Positions 33,925-43,191 of a stretch of DNA of 64,000 nucleotides are shown here, piece by piece. Source of the DNA: JAKOQB01 sp036824465 (GTDB taxonomy: Bacteria; Pseudomonadota; Gammaproteobacteria; Burkholderiales; Burkholderiaceae_F); assembly GCA_036824465.1 (NCBI GenBank), contig DAITAC010000002.1, positions 57,725 through 121,724 of the forward strand, read 5' to 3'. The position numbers and the translations under genes were made by a program. The stretch's first letter is position 1. Every line of letters starts with the position of its first letter. The notes beneath the pieces were generated by a model that searched no databases, was not told the origin of the DNA, and saw nothing but the letters and a program-made list of their open reading frames with translations.

Positions 33925-36900
33925 TCACGCCGGTTCCTCGCGGATGGCCGGCGTACTCAGCACGAGGCGCGAGATCACGATCGGTCCCAGTTGCTCGATC
34001 GACAGCCGCGCACCACGCCGCGGCAGCAGCGCCTTCACCAGGCCGAGCCCCGATACGCCCGAGGTGATGCGTGCCAGATCGAAGCCTTCGGCCAGATGGC
34101 CGCTGTTTTCAATGCGAAGTTCGATCCCGTCCGCACGTGGCAGCAGGCGCACTGCGATACCCTGGTCACGACTGGTGCGGTATTTGATCGCATTGGTTCC
34201 GAGCTCATTGATCACCAGCGCCAGCGGCACCGCCTCATGCTCGGGCAGGCCCCAGCGCCACAGCACCGGCGCAGGCGATTCGAAGTTCACCGCGGCACCG
34301 AACATACCGCCGAGATTGCTGAAGATTCCCTGCACCACGCCCAGCATCGGCAGCGTTCCCGTCGCGCGCAGCTGCAATCCATGCACTTGGGCGATCGCCT
34401 GGATCTGGCCGGCAATCTCGTTGAGGGTCTCGGCCAGCTCCGGCTTGGCATTCGCCTGATGCTGCAGCAGGCCGGCAACTCCCTGAAGGTTGTTCTTGAT
34501 GCGGTGATGGACCTCGCGCACCAGCAGGTCGCGCTGCTTGACCGCTTCATCGAGCCGTTTCGCTTCCGCCGCCATCCGCAATGTAATGTCCTCGGCGATG
34601 CCGAACACGCGGATCGAACCGTCGAACATCCGCACCGGGCTCAACCGCACATGCAGCGTGCGCGTGCCCTGCGCAGGATGGTCGACGCGCAGCGTGACCT
34701 CGGCACGGCGCCCGCGCCGCATCGACGCGATCAGGTGCGGCAGGCGCCGGGTCAGTTCAGGCACATCGGCCGGCTGAACGTGCTGGTAGAAGTTGCGCAC
34801 GTCATCCAGCGCCTCGGCTGCCGGCGCTCCAACCAGCGCGGTGTAGCGCGGACTGACGTACAGCACGCGCGCGAAGTCGTCGGTCGCGATGAACACCATC
34901 TGGTCGATGTTCTCGGCCAGTTGCCGGAAACGCGCGTCGGTCTCGCGCAGCGCCGCTTCGGCGCGCACGGTATCGGTCAGATCGTCGATGATCGACATCA
35001 CGTACTGTGCACGCTGTCCCGGCGCACGGCCCTCAACGTCGTCCGCGCCGTCCTCGTACAGGGGCATCACGCGCTGGTGCACGGTCAGCGTGCGACCATC
35101 GGCGCGCGGCAGAACGTCGCGCGCACGATCGATCAGGTGATCGCCGTCCAATGCCGCGCGGTCGAGCTGCGCGAAGTTTTCTGCCAGCGCAGCGCCGTAC
35201 AGATCGTGCCACGTGCGGCCGATCACGCTGTCGCGCGAAAGACCGGTGATCGCCTCGCCGGCACGATTAAGACTGATGAAGCGGCCGCTGTCAGCCTCGC
35301 GCACCGATACCAGCACCGGAAGGCTTTCGACGATCAGGTCCAGATAGTTGCGCACGCGCCGCAATTCATCCTCGGACCGCTTGCGTGCGTCGACATTCAT
35401 CAGCGCAACAATCATTCCGCGCTCCGGCGCGCCGGTGTCGAGCAGGCGCACATTGCCGGCGCCCCAGAACGTGGAACCGTCGGCTCGCTTCAGCTGCCGC
35501 TCGAAATTGACCTCACCGGCCGCAGCGGCCCGTGCGCGAGCGTCGTCCCATTCAGCAGCGTCGGCGAACAGCGCGCCGATGTTCAACTGCTTCAGTTCAT
35601 CAATGCGATAGCCGAACATCTGCACCGTCGCGGCGTTGACCTTCACCAGCATGTCGTTGGCCGCGTAGGCCACACCGACCAGTGCGTTGTCGAAGATGCG
35701 CTGCAGTTCGGCCAGCGCGTCGCGCAGTTCGGCCTCCGAGCGCTTGCGTGCGTCGATATCGACGAACGCGAAGATGTAGCCGGCACCCTCCGTGCGCGTA
35801 TCGACCGCGCGGCCCTGTACTGCGACCCAGCCCGGGCTGCCGCGGCGACGATACAGTCGCATCTCGAAGTCGCATGCGCCACGCTGATCGATTTCGCCGT
35901 AGTGCTCCGCCAGGCTCGACATCAGCAGGCTGTCGGCCGGATGGGCGAAGACATCGCCACCCCGAGTGAACTCACCGCGCTCGCAGCCGAGCATTTCTTC
36001 CATTGCCGCATTGGCGCGCACGGGTCGCCCGTCGCGCACGAACAACAGGCCCACCACCGCAGTGTCGAACAGCAACTGGGTTTCCGACGCCAGGGACTGG
36101 AGTTTTTCTTCCTGCCGGCGCCGCTCGCTGATGTCGAGGATGGATGCGATCTGCGCATCTCCTGGCCGCAGCGGATCGACCGCACGCAACGATACGAGTG
36201 CCCAGAAACTCTTGCCGTCGGCACGCCGCATGCGCGCCTCGAATGTCTGCGCCGCCTGCGGGTCGGCGATGCGCTGGCGCCAGTTTTCGCCCGGCGCGGG
36301 CGGGTCGGCAAACAGTTCGCCGAAGGCCATACCCACCGGGCCGGATGCGTCGCCGCCGAAGATCGCCGCCGACTGCGCGTTGCCACGCACGACACGGCCA
36401 TCGGCCAGATGCAGTACCGCAGCCGCGGTCGTATCCAGCACCACGTTCAGTTCCAGCAGCGAGCGGCCCAGTGCCTCGCGCTGGTGCTTCAGTTCCGAGA
36501 CGTCAAGAAAGGTGTAGATCGCATCGGTGCCCAGGTCGTGTGCGCTTGCGCCTTCGGTTTCGCCGCCATCGACGACCCGCGCCTGCACCAGGCACCACAC
36601 CGGTGCGCCGTCCTTGCGAAACAGAACCACTTCGGCATTCGATGATTCGCCGGCGCGCGCAGCCGGCAGCATCGACACCTCCTGCGGCAAACGGTTCGCG
36701 CGATCGCGGGTCAGTTCGTCGAGCGGCAAGCCGAGCGTTTCCGCCTCCGTATAGCCGAACAGCCGTGCAAACTCGCGATTGGCCAGCAGCACCTTGCCGT
36801 CGAGCGCCTGCGCGACGCCGACGGACATGGTCTCGAGCAGCATACGGCTGTGCTGCAGTGCCTGTTCCAGATGATCCGAAGCCGCGCGCCGATCGGAGAA

Positions 36901-37710
36901 ATCCTCGAGCACGAGCACGTACCGGCGTGTTGCCTCGCCTATGGCCCATGCGCGCACCGTCAGGCGCACCCACAACGTGCGGCCGTCGCTGCGAACCATG
37001 CGACGGTCGCTCTCGGCCGAGACCACTGCGCCGCGCGCCAGATGAGTGCGCAAACGCAAGCCGGCTTCAATCTCGTCCGGGTGCAGGAGCAGCGCGGGGT
37101 CGCGCCCGATCAGTTCACCACTTGAATAGCCCAGCAGCGCGCAGGCGGCGCGATTGACCTGGACAATCCGGAAGTTTGTATCGAGCAACAACTCGGCAAT
37201 CGGGCTGTCCTCGAACAGCGAGCGGAAGTGCTCCGCACTTTGTGCCAGTGCCGCTTCGATCCTTTTTTGCTCGACAATCTCGCGTGCAAACAGGAAGAAG
37301 AACTCGCGGCCGTCGACTTCTGCCCGCTGCGCGATTACATCGACCGGAAGCGCGCCGCCGTTGGCGGTCCGATAGCGCGCCTCCACGCGCCAACTTCGAC
37401 CAGCGACCAGCTCGGCGAACATGTGTTCGATCCGCTCAGGTGTGGCCTCAACGTCAATCGACGCCAGCGTGCGTCCGCGGATCTCGCCGCGACTCAGACC
37501 GAGCCAGTCACAGGCGCTCTGGTTGGCATCCGCCAGGGTGCCGTCGCGGCGCAACTCGAGGACCATGTCGCTGGACGAAGCCAGCGCAAGCCGCAACGCG
37601 GCAGATGAGGACTCGGCAAAGCCCAGTGGCTCCAGCTGGGCGGGCTGCGGAACGTGCACGGCCGCGGACCTCGTGAAATTCTGGCATCGGGCCGGATGTC
37701 CGGCACGCAC
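33925..37710 (-). CDS. Histidine kinase with eight PAS domains (HisKA_2)
   Basis: A 1261-residue kinase with no membrane segment. I count eight PAS repeats, starting at about residues 40, 160, 285, 415, 535, 665, 785 and 920, most ending in a PAC-type motif such as VDARKRSE or DISERRRQ. The C-terminal part is a HisKA_2 domain with the phospho-acceptor His in REVHHRIKNNLQ, followed by a HATPase (LVINELGTNAIKY; GVSGLGLVKALL). Kinases of this class usually act on ANTAR regulators, and one follows immediately. Repeats five and six share the linker VDARKRSE, suggesting internal duplication. The first 30 residues look weak, so the true start may be later. Confidence 0.9.
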   Translation of the reverse strand: MRAGHPARCQNFTRSAAVHVPQPAQLEPLGFAESSSAALRLALASSSDMVLELRRDGTLADANQSACDWLGLSRGEIRGRTLASIDVEATPERIEHMFAELVAGRSWRVEARYRTANGGALPVDVIAQRAEVDGREFFFLFAREIVEQKRIEAALAQSAEHFRSLFEDSPIAELLLDTNFRIVQVNRAACALLGYSSGELIGRDPALLLHPDEIEAGLRLRTHLARGAVVSAESDRRMVRSDGRTLWVRLTVRAWAIGEATRRYVLVLEDFSDRRAASDHLEQALQHSRMLLETMSVGVAQALDGKVLLANREFARLFGYTEAETLGLPLDELTRDRANRLPQEVSMLPAARAGESSNAEVVLFRKDGAPVWCLVQARVVDGGETEGASAHDLGTDAIYTFLDVSELKHQREALGRSLLELNVVLDTTAAAVLHLADGRVVRGNAQSAAIFGGDASGPVGMAFGELFADPPAPGENWRQRIADPQAAQTFEARMRRADGKSFWALVSLRAVDPLRPGDAQIASILDISERRRQEEKLQSLASETQLLFDTAVVGLLFVRDGRPVRANAAMEEMLGCERGEFTRGGDVFAHPADSLLMSSLAEHYGEIDQRGACDFEMRLYRRRGSPGWVAVQGRAVDTRTEGAGYIFAFVDIDARKRSEAELRDALAELQRIFDNALVGVAYAANDMLVKVNAATVQMFGYRIDELKQLNIGALFADAAEWDDARARAAAAGEVNFERQLKRADGSTFWGAGNVRLLDTGAPERGMIVALMNVDARKRSEDELRRVRNYLDLIVESLPVLVSVREADSGRFISLNRAGEAITGLSRDSVIGRTWHDLYGAALAENFAQLDRAALDGDHLIDRARDVLPRADGRTLTVHQRVMPLYEDGADDVEGRAPGQRAQYVMSIIDDLTDTVRAEAALRETDARFRQLAENIDQMVFIATDDFARVLYVSPRYTALVGAPAAEALDDVRNFYQHVQPADVPELTRRLPHLIASMRRGRRAEVTLRVDHPAQGTRTLHVRLSPVRMFDGSIRVFGIAEDITLRMAAEAKRLDEAVKQRDLLVREVHHRIKNNLQGVAGLLQHQANAKPELAETLNEIAGQIQAIAQVHGLQLRATGTLPMLGVVQGIFSNLGGMFGAAVNFESPAPVLWRWGLPEHEAVPLALVINELGTNAIKYRTSRDQGIAVRLLPRADGIELRIENSGHLAEGFDLARITSGVSGLGLVKALLPRRGARLSIEQLGPIVISRLVLSTPAIREEPA

Positions 37711-37739
37711 GAAGAATAGCCGCGCGGTTCGCGCCGCGT

Positions 37740-38945
37740 CTACAAGTAGTCAAATAGAGACAGCTTGGACATCGACGAATAACTCTTAATCGCGGCCTCG
37801 AAGGTCGACTGACGCCGCGTCAGCTCTGTGATGGCCTGGGCGTAGTCGACGTCCTCGATGTCGGACAGCCGACCCTGGTACTCGAGGCCACGGTCCTCAT
37901 TCAGCTTCTGGTAACCGTCGAGTTCCGCGAGCGATGAGCCGATCTCGGCGCGCTTGAGCAGCAGGTGGTCGACTGCCTGATCGACCGATGCACCGGCGCC
38001 CCCCAGCATCGTATCGATGCGTGCGCGTGCCGCGGCATCTGGCGCCGGCGTCTTCAGTGCGGCGATTGCCAGCGCCATCGTGTCGAAAATCGACTGGTAA
38101 CCGGCCGGCGTGATCGTGAAACGGTCGCCGGCGGCCGGTGTGCCGCTGATCGAAACCCGCATGCCGTCGAACTGAAGTGATGTTGCGCCGGCGCTGGCCT
38201 GCGCGAAGGTGAACTGCACATTGTCGCTAGCGCGGGTGACGACGAACTGCGCACCGTTGAAATCGATCGTGTAATCGCTGCCGGTGATCTGCGAAGGATC
38301 GATTATGCCGCCCGCGTCGATGCGGCCGGCACCGGTGTTGGTGGCCGCTGCCGCGGTCGTGAAGGTGCCGTTGCCGGGCCGCAGCTTGAGGAACACGTCG
38401 TCGCCGGTCAGCTTGGCCTGGATGTAGCGGTTATTTGAGACCTCGATGTGCTGAACGTTTTCGTCGCCACTGAAGGTGACGACATTGCCGCTCTGCCCGA
38501 ATGGTGCGGCCGCCTCGCGCGCGCCGGCGAACAGGTAGCCGCCGACACCGTCCGCAGAGTTGGCAAGTCCGACCATCCGCGCCAGGATGCCTTCAAGGTC
38601 GCGGGCATACATCAGGCGCTGCTCGTCACCCACCGTTCCGTTGGCGGCCGCCAGCAGTTTGTCCTTGGCCTCCTGCAACGCGTCGGTGAACTGGGCCACC
38701 GCGCTCTCGCTCTGGTTCAACAAGTACTGCGCGTGGCTCTGATTGCCCCTGAACTGGTCGAGCTGCGACAAACCAGTGCGCAGCGCGGCGCCCGTTGCGG
38801 CGCCAAGTGGATCATCCGACGGCACGCTGATGCGCTTGCCCGACGAAACGCGCATCTGCGCCTCGAGCAGTTCGCGCTGGCGCGCAGAGATGGCCTGCTC
38901 ACCAGCCTGGTACTGCATGTACGTTGAAATGCGCAGCATCGTCAC
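37740..38945 (-). CDS. flgL: Flagellar hook-filament junction protein FlgL (HAP3)
   Basis: Second of the two junction proteins that join hook and filament, exported through the flagellar type III system. The product is 401 residues. The N-terminus reads MLRISTYMQYQAGEQAISARQ, with the flagellin-like GKRISVPSDDPLGA segment, and the C-terminus ends in the matching helical FEAAIKSYSSMSKLSLFDYL. Its start overlaps the flgK stop by four bases. It is the last gene of the flg operon seen here. Confidence 0.95.
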   Translation of the reverse strand: MTMLRISTYMQYQAGEQAISARQRELLEAQMRVSSGKRISVPSDDPLGAATGAALRTGLSQLDQFRGNQSHAQYLLNQSESAVAQFTDALQEAKDKLLAAANGTVGDEQRLMYARDLEGILARMVGLANSADGVGGYLFAGAREAAAPFGQSGNVVTFSGDENVQHIEVSNNRYIQAKLTGDDVFLKLRPGNGTFTTAAAATNTGAGRIDAGGIIDPSQITGSDYTIDFNGAQFVVTRASDNVQFTFAQASAGATSLQFDGMRVSISGTPAAGDRFTITPAGYQSIFDTMALAIAALKTPAPDAAARARIDTMLGGAGASVDQAVDHLLLKRAEIGSSLAELDGYQKLNEDRGLEYQGRLSDIEDVDYAQAITELTRRQSTFEAAIKSYSSMSKLSLFDYL

Positions 38946-40828
38946 CTGCCAATGGACAGAATGTCGTCGAACATCGCCTTCGCGGCCGCAATCAGCTTGG
39001 CGGCCGCCTGATACTGCTGCTGATACTGGATCAGACGCGACGCTTCTTCATCCAGGTTCACCCCCGAAACAGAGCTCTCTGCAATCAGGGCGCCATCACG
39101 GATCCCGCGTTGAGCGGCGTCGACCAGCTGCGCGCTCTGCACGTCGCCACCGACTCGTGCCACCAGGGTCGCAAACGCGGCCGACAGCGGCGCACCGTCG
39201 ATCGCCGACGCGTTCTGCAGTTGCGTCAGCTTGAGCAGGTTGCGGTTGTCACCGATGCCGCCCGAGTTGGCGCCGATGTTCACCACATCGCCCGCCTGCG
39301 GCGCTCCGCTCAGCGTGACCGTCCAGCGATTGTCGAAACTGATTGGTTGGCCCGGGGTCAAGGTCCCTGTCTGCGTGACCACGCCAGAGGTGATCGTGTA
39401 CGTGTTTCCGGCACCGAAAGTGATCGTGGCCGCGTCGGCAAGGTTTGCCGCGCGCGGTGACAGCACCGCCAAATCATCGACGACGGTCGTGCCCGTATTG
39501 CTGGCCGGCAGCGCGCTTGCGATCGGCAGAGCCGCCGCGATTTGCGTTGGCTGCGTGATCGCGAGCGCCAGATTGCGGCCCGCGCCGCGCAATGGCTGAA
39601 TCAGGAACAAGTCGCCATCGGCCGGCGGCGTGTTGGTGAGCGAGATTGACAGGCCGTCCTGGCTGAAGCCAGGCGTGCCCGAGTTCCAGCTCGCGCCGTC
39701 CGACATGCGCGTGAGCGTGTACTGGCCACTTTTGTACTCAACACGGTAGTCGCTCGCCTGCAGTTGCGTCGCGTCGGCGAACGAGACAACGATCTGAGTG
39801 GCCAGATTACCGTTGCTGGACGCCGGATAAGCGGTCGCCGCGAGTGGCTTGAAGAAGTCGCCACCCGCAACGCCGTTGCGATCATTGCCGAGGCGGTGCT
39901 GGGCGTTGATGGTTTCGGTCAGCGACACCGCGAGCCGTCCCAGATCATTTTCAAGCCGGGGCAGGTCTTCGGTGCGGAACTGGAGCAGGCCCGCGATCCT
40001 GCCGCCGCCCACTTTGGCCGGATCGATCGCGTACAGTTGGTTCCCGATGTTCACCGCCACACGCAGTTCCTGTGGATCCGCGGCGTCGGTCGCCAGCGTG
40101 ATCAGGTTGCGCTTATTGCCGACCACCAGGGCCTGGCCATTGGCGAGAAACAGGTTGATCGAACCGTCACTCTGGGTCACGGTCGAAACCTGCAGCGATT
40201 CACTCAGGCGCCGGATCGCGGAGTCACGCTGATCGAGCAGATCATTCGGCGACAGGCCGGAGCCCACTGCGAGCGTGATCTTGTCGTTGAGTTGCGCGAC
40301 TTCCTCGGTGGCGCGGTTGACATTGCCGATCTCGGCCTGCAATTGCCGATCGGTCGTGTTGCGGAATTCCTGGATTCGATTGCCGGCGTCGTTGAAGCGC
40401 ATCGCCATCTGGTTGGCGGCCGACAGAAGGGCCTGCCGCGCCGACGGGTCGGCCGGCCGCTGCGTCAGCTCCTGCATCGCGCGGAAGAACTGATCGATCG
40501 TGGCTCCGACCCCGCTCGAAGAATCCGAGAAGGTGGCCTGCAACTGCGAAAGCTGCTGGTAGCGCACGTCCGTTGCGCTTGCCAGCGCGGTGGCCTGATT
40601 GGCTTGCTGAATCAGGAACGCGTTGTAGACCCGTTTCACGTCGGCCACCGCGACACCCTGGCCAAGATACGTGCTGCCACTGTATGCGCCCTGCTGTGGC
40701 ACAAATTCCACCGTCTGCCGCGTGTACCCGGGCGTGTTCGCGTTGGCGATGTTGTTGCCGGTCGTGCGCAGCGCGGTATAGGCCGCCGCGAGTGCGCTAT
40801 TGGCGATGGACAGGATTCCGGTGGACAT
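38942..40828 (-). CDS. flgK: Flagellar hook-filament junction protein FlgK (HAP1)
   Basis: First junction protein on the distal end of the hook. The product is 628 residues. The N-terminal rod-type motif NIANANTPGYTRQTVEFVPQ and the C-terminal VNLDEEASRLIQYQQQYQAA are diagnostic. A region rich in Thr and Gly at about residues 300-520 is the variable domain. It is 207 bp from flgJ, the largest gap in the flg run apart from repeat-containing ones; nothing specific is seen in that gap. Confidence 0.97.
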   Translation of the reverse strand: MSTGILSIANSALAAAYTALRTTGNNIANANTPGYTRQTVEFVPQQGAYSGSTYLGQGVAVADVKRVYNAFLIQQANQATALASATDVRYQQLSQLQATFSDSSSGVGATIDQFFRAMQELTQRPADPSARQALLSAANQMAMRFNDAGNRIQEFRNTTDRQLQAEIGNVNRATEEVAQLNDKITLAVGSGLSPNDLLDQRDSAIRRLSESLQVSTVTQSDGSINLFLANGQALVVGNKRNLITLATDAADPQELRVAVNIGNQLYAIDPAKVGGGRIAGLLQFRTEDLPRLENDLGRLAVSLTETINAQHRLGNDRNGVAGGDFFKPLAATAYPASSNGNLATQIVVSFADATQLQASDYRVEYKSGQYTLTRMSDGASWNSGTPGFSQDGLSISLTNTPPADGDLFLIQPLRGAGRNLALAITQPTQIAAALPIASALPASNTGTTVVDDLAVLSPRAANLADAATITFGAGNTYTITSGVVTQTGTLTPGQPISFDNRWTVTLSGAPQAGDVVNIGANSGGIGDNRNLLKLTQLQNASAIDGAPLSAAFATLVARVGGDVQSAQLVDAAQRGIRDGALIAESSVSGVNLDEEASRLIQYQQQYQAAAKLIAAAKAMFDDILSIGR

Positions 40829-41035
40829 GGGCGAACGCTCTCGTTGACGTTCTATTACGGCACGGCGTCGAGAAACTTGATTGAGCGAAAAGCGTGCCTT
40901 CGGAGATCCATCTCCCGCACGGGTGGGCGATACGCGCTCGGCACCGGGATACGAAGATCATGGGAGGAAGGCATCACGAGCTTTCAGTATCTGCGCGCCG
41001 CACACCGCTTCGCGTCGATGGTGCCCGCTCGAGGT

Positions 41036-41989
41036 TCACGCCAAGCGGCGCAACGCGAGCGTTGCGTTGATGACCCGCGCGAGCTTGGCGCCGTAGGCGG
41101 GGTCCGTTGCATAGCCGGCCCGTTGCAGACCGTCGGCGAAGCCCGCAGCGTTGCTGCTTGCCAGCACGCCGGCATAGCGCGGATTGCCGGCCATCAGCTG
41201 CGCCCAGTCGCGGAATGACTCGCTGTAGTTGTTGTAGGCGCGGAACTTCTCGACCACCTTCTTCGCCACGCCGTTCTCGACTTCGGTCGTCAGCACGTCG
41301 ACTGTTCTCCCTTTCCAGTTCGCGCCCGCCTTGATTCCGAACAGGTTGTGACTCGGCAGGCCATCGGCGCCACGAATCTCGCGCGTTCCCCATCCGGTTT
41401 CGAGCGCAGCCTGGCCGATGATGAATTTCGCCGGCACGCCGGTCGCCCGCTCTGCGCTCAATGCGTGGTCCCACACCTTCGTGACGAAGTCGCGCTTTTG
41501 CGAGTCGGGAGTCGGGAGTCGGGAGTCGGGAGAAGAACGTCCGGCGTCGGGCGTCAGGTGTCGGGCGTTGGGAGAGGAAGGTTGGGAGACAGGACCCTCG
41601 CCACGGGTTGGCGCGGCAGCCGAGGCAGCAGAAGCACCCGACTCCCGACCGCCGACTCCCGACGGCTTCATATGCCGCGTCAGCTGCTTTGCAAGCATGT
41701 CGGCCAGCCCGGTGCCACTGGCGGCGATCTTGCCGGCGATCTGCTGATCGAGCATGCCGGTGTACATCTCGTTCGCGCTCGAGTCGAGCATGCCGGACTT
41801 CGGCGTCGCGTCGCGCATGCTTTTGAGCACCATCTGCATGAACAGCGCTTCGAACTGTTGCGCGGCCTTCTTGACCGCCGCGCGCGGATCGCGCGCGGCG
41901 TCGCGCTTGAGGCTTTCGAGCGCACGACCGTCGACGGCCAGTTCAGAGGCGGCCTTCGACAGCAGCGGATCAGTCGACAACGGGTTCAT
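41036..41989 (-). CDS. flgJ: Flagellar rod cap and peptidoglycan hydrolase FlgJ with repeat-derived linker
   Basis: FlgJ caps the growing rod and opens peptidoglycan for it in the periplasm. The product is 317 residues: a rod-binding domain (about 1-105, AAQQFEALFMQMVLKSMRD), a linker (110-165), and a glucosaminidase domain (165-317) with the catalytic Glu in GQAALETGWGTRE. The linker is unusual: it is encoded by the same heptamer repeats found between genes, giving PSGVGGRESG at one end and SPDSRLPTPDS at the other. Both enzymatic and rod-binding parts look intact. The ATG overlaps the flgI stop by one base. Confidence 0.95.
   Translation of the reverse strand: MNPLSTDPLLSKAASELAVDGRALESLKRDAARDPRAAVKKAAQQFEALFMQMVLKSMRDATPKSGMLDSSANEMYTGMLDQQIAGKIAASGTGLADMLAKQLTRHMKPSGVGGRESGASAASAAAPTRGEGPVSQPSSPNARHLTPDAGRSSPDSRLPTPDSQKRDFVTKVWDHALSAERATGVPAKFIIGQAALETGWGTREIRGADGLPSHNLFGIKAGANWKGRTVDVLTTEVENGVAKKVVEKFRAYNNYSESFRDWAQLMAGNPRYAGVLASSNAAGFADGLQRAGYATDPAYGAKLARVINATLALRRLA
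41502..41664. repeat. Inverted heptamer repeats inside flgJ
   Basis: Four head-to-tail copies of GAGTCGG occupy 41502-41529, followed by degenerate 7-base relatives (GGCGTCG, GGTGTCG) to about 41569. The opposite orientation, CCGACTCCCGACCGCCGACT, returns at 41639-41658. The arms could pair over a core of about 110 bp. The whole element stays in frame and forms the inter-domain linker of FlgJ. Confidence 0.85.
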
Positions 41990-43191
41990 CAGATCACTTC
42001 GAGCTCGGCGCGCAGCGCGCCCGACGCGCGCAGTGCCTGCAGGATCGCCAGCAGATCCTGCGCGTTGGCTCCGAGCGCATTCAAGGCTTTCACCACTTCG
42101 GCCAGATTGGCGCCACCTTCGAGCCGCAGCAGGCCGCCACCGTCCTGCTTGATCTGGATGTCGGTCTTCTCGGCCACCACGGTCTGCCCACCTTGCGACA
42201 ACGGCGACGGCTGCGAGATCACCGGCGTGGAGGTGATCGTCACCGACAAATTGCCGTGTGCGACAGCGGCCGGCTCGAGCGTCACGGTGCGGTTCATCAC
42301 GATCGATCCGGTGCGCGCGTTGATGATCACGCGCGCCATCGGTGCGATTGCCTGCACATCGAGGTTTTCGAGTTCCGCCATGAAGCGCACGCGTTCATTC
42401 GGCGTCGCCGGCGCGCGCACTTCAATCACCCGGCCGTCGAGTGCCATTGATGCAGCGTCACCGAAGCGTTTGTTGATCGCGTCCGAAACCGCCGTCGCAG
42501 TCGAAAAATCCGTGCTGTTCAGCTCGAGACGCAAACGGTCGGACAACAGAAACGGGGTGACGACTGCACGCTCTACCGTGGCGCCGCTCGGCACGCGCCC
42601 TGCGCTCAGATGATTGATCTGCACTTTCGAGCCGCCCTGCTGCGCACCGGCACCGCCGACCAGCACATTGCCCTGTGCCACTGCGTAGATCTGGCCGTCG
42701 GCGCCCTTCAACGGCGTCATCAGTAACGTACCCCCGCGCAGGCTCTTTGCATTGCCGAGCGAGGACACCGTCACGTCGACCTGCTGTCCCGGCTGGGCAA
42801 ACGCGGGCAGGTTCGAGGTCACCATTACGGCCGCTACGTTCTTGAGTTGGGGATTGGTTCCCGGGGGCAGCGTGATGCCGAGTTGCGTCAGCATCGCCTG
42901 CAGGCTCTGTACCGTGAACGGGGTCTGGGTTGTCTGATCCCCCGAGCCGTCAAGGCCGACCACGAGTCCGTAGCCGATCAACTGATTCGGCCGCACGCCC
43001 TGAATGGTAGCGAGATCCTTGATCCGTTCGGCCTCCACGGGGGGGATCGCCAGCAGCGCAACGATGAGGAAGAGCGATTTGAACCACAACGATGCAAAGA
43101 ACACAGAGGAATCCACCAGGTGTTCCTCTCCGTGCTCTCCGTGTCTGCGTGTTGAATTCATCATCCGGCTCATCGTCAGAAAGGAATCCAC
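41989..43191 (-). CDS. flgI: Flagellar P-ring protein FlgI
   Basis: Periplasmic P-ring component surrounding the rod in the peptidoglycan layer. The mature part begins at about AERIKDLATIQGVRPNQLIGYG and continues with the conserved LVVGLDGSGDQTTQTPFT; the C-terminus ends LQALRASGALRAELEVI. A signal peptide is visible (WFKSLFLIVALLAIPPVEA). The 5' end is odd: codons before the signal peptide (NSTRRHGEHGEEHLVDSS) are translated from a dispersed repeat, so the true start may be a GTG at 43104 or a TTG at 43089. The coordinates use the longest ATG frame. Confidence 0.93.
   Translation of the reverse strand: MDSFLTMSRMMNSTRRHGEHGEEHLVDSSVFFASLWFKSLFLIVALLAIPPVEAERIKDLATIQGVRPNQLIGYGLVVGLDGSGDQTTQTPFTVQSLQAMLTQLGITLPPGTNPQLKNVAAVMVTSNLPAFAQPGQQVDVTVSSLGNAKSLRGGTLLMTPLKGADGQIYAVAQGNVLVGGAGAQQGGSKVQINHLSAGRVPSGATVERAVVTPFLLSDRLRLELNSTDFSTATAVSDAINKRFGDAASMALDGRVIEVRAPATPNERVRFMAELENLDVQAIAPMARVIINARTGSIVMNRTVTLEPAAVAHGNLSVTITSTPVISQPSPLSQGGQTVVAEKTDIQIKQDGGGLLRLEGGANLAEVVKALNALGANAQDLLAILQALRASGALRAELEVI
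43082..43155. repeat. Dispersed CTCCGTG-type repeat at the flgI 5' end
   Basis: On the plus strand GAACACAGAGGAATCCACC is followed by GTTCCTCTCCGTGCTCTCCG and TGTCTGCGTG, an imperfect inverted repeat built of 7-9 base CTCCGTG-like units. In my memory similar ACACAGAGG/CCTCTGTG repeats are common between genes in environmental bacteria. Here it overlaps the start region of flgI and the gap after flgH. Confidence 0.55.

Noticed and set aside
33199..36645. A very long open frame (1148 codons) on the plus strand opposite the eight-PAS kinase
   Set aside because: It is a shadow caused by high GC at the third position of the kinase codons; its translation is His/Arg/Gln-rich and resembles no protein.
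41502..41530. The heptamer arrays as a CRISPR array
   Set aside because: The unit is 7 bases with no spacers, and there are no cas genes.
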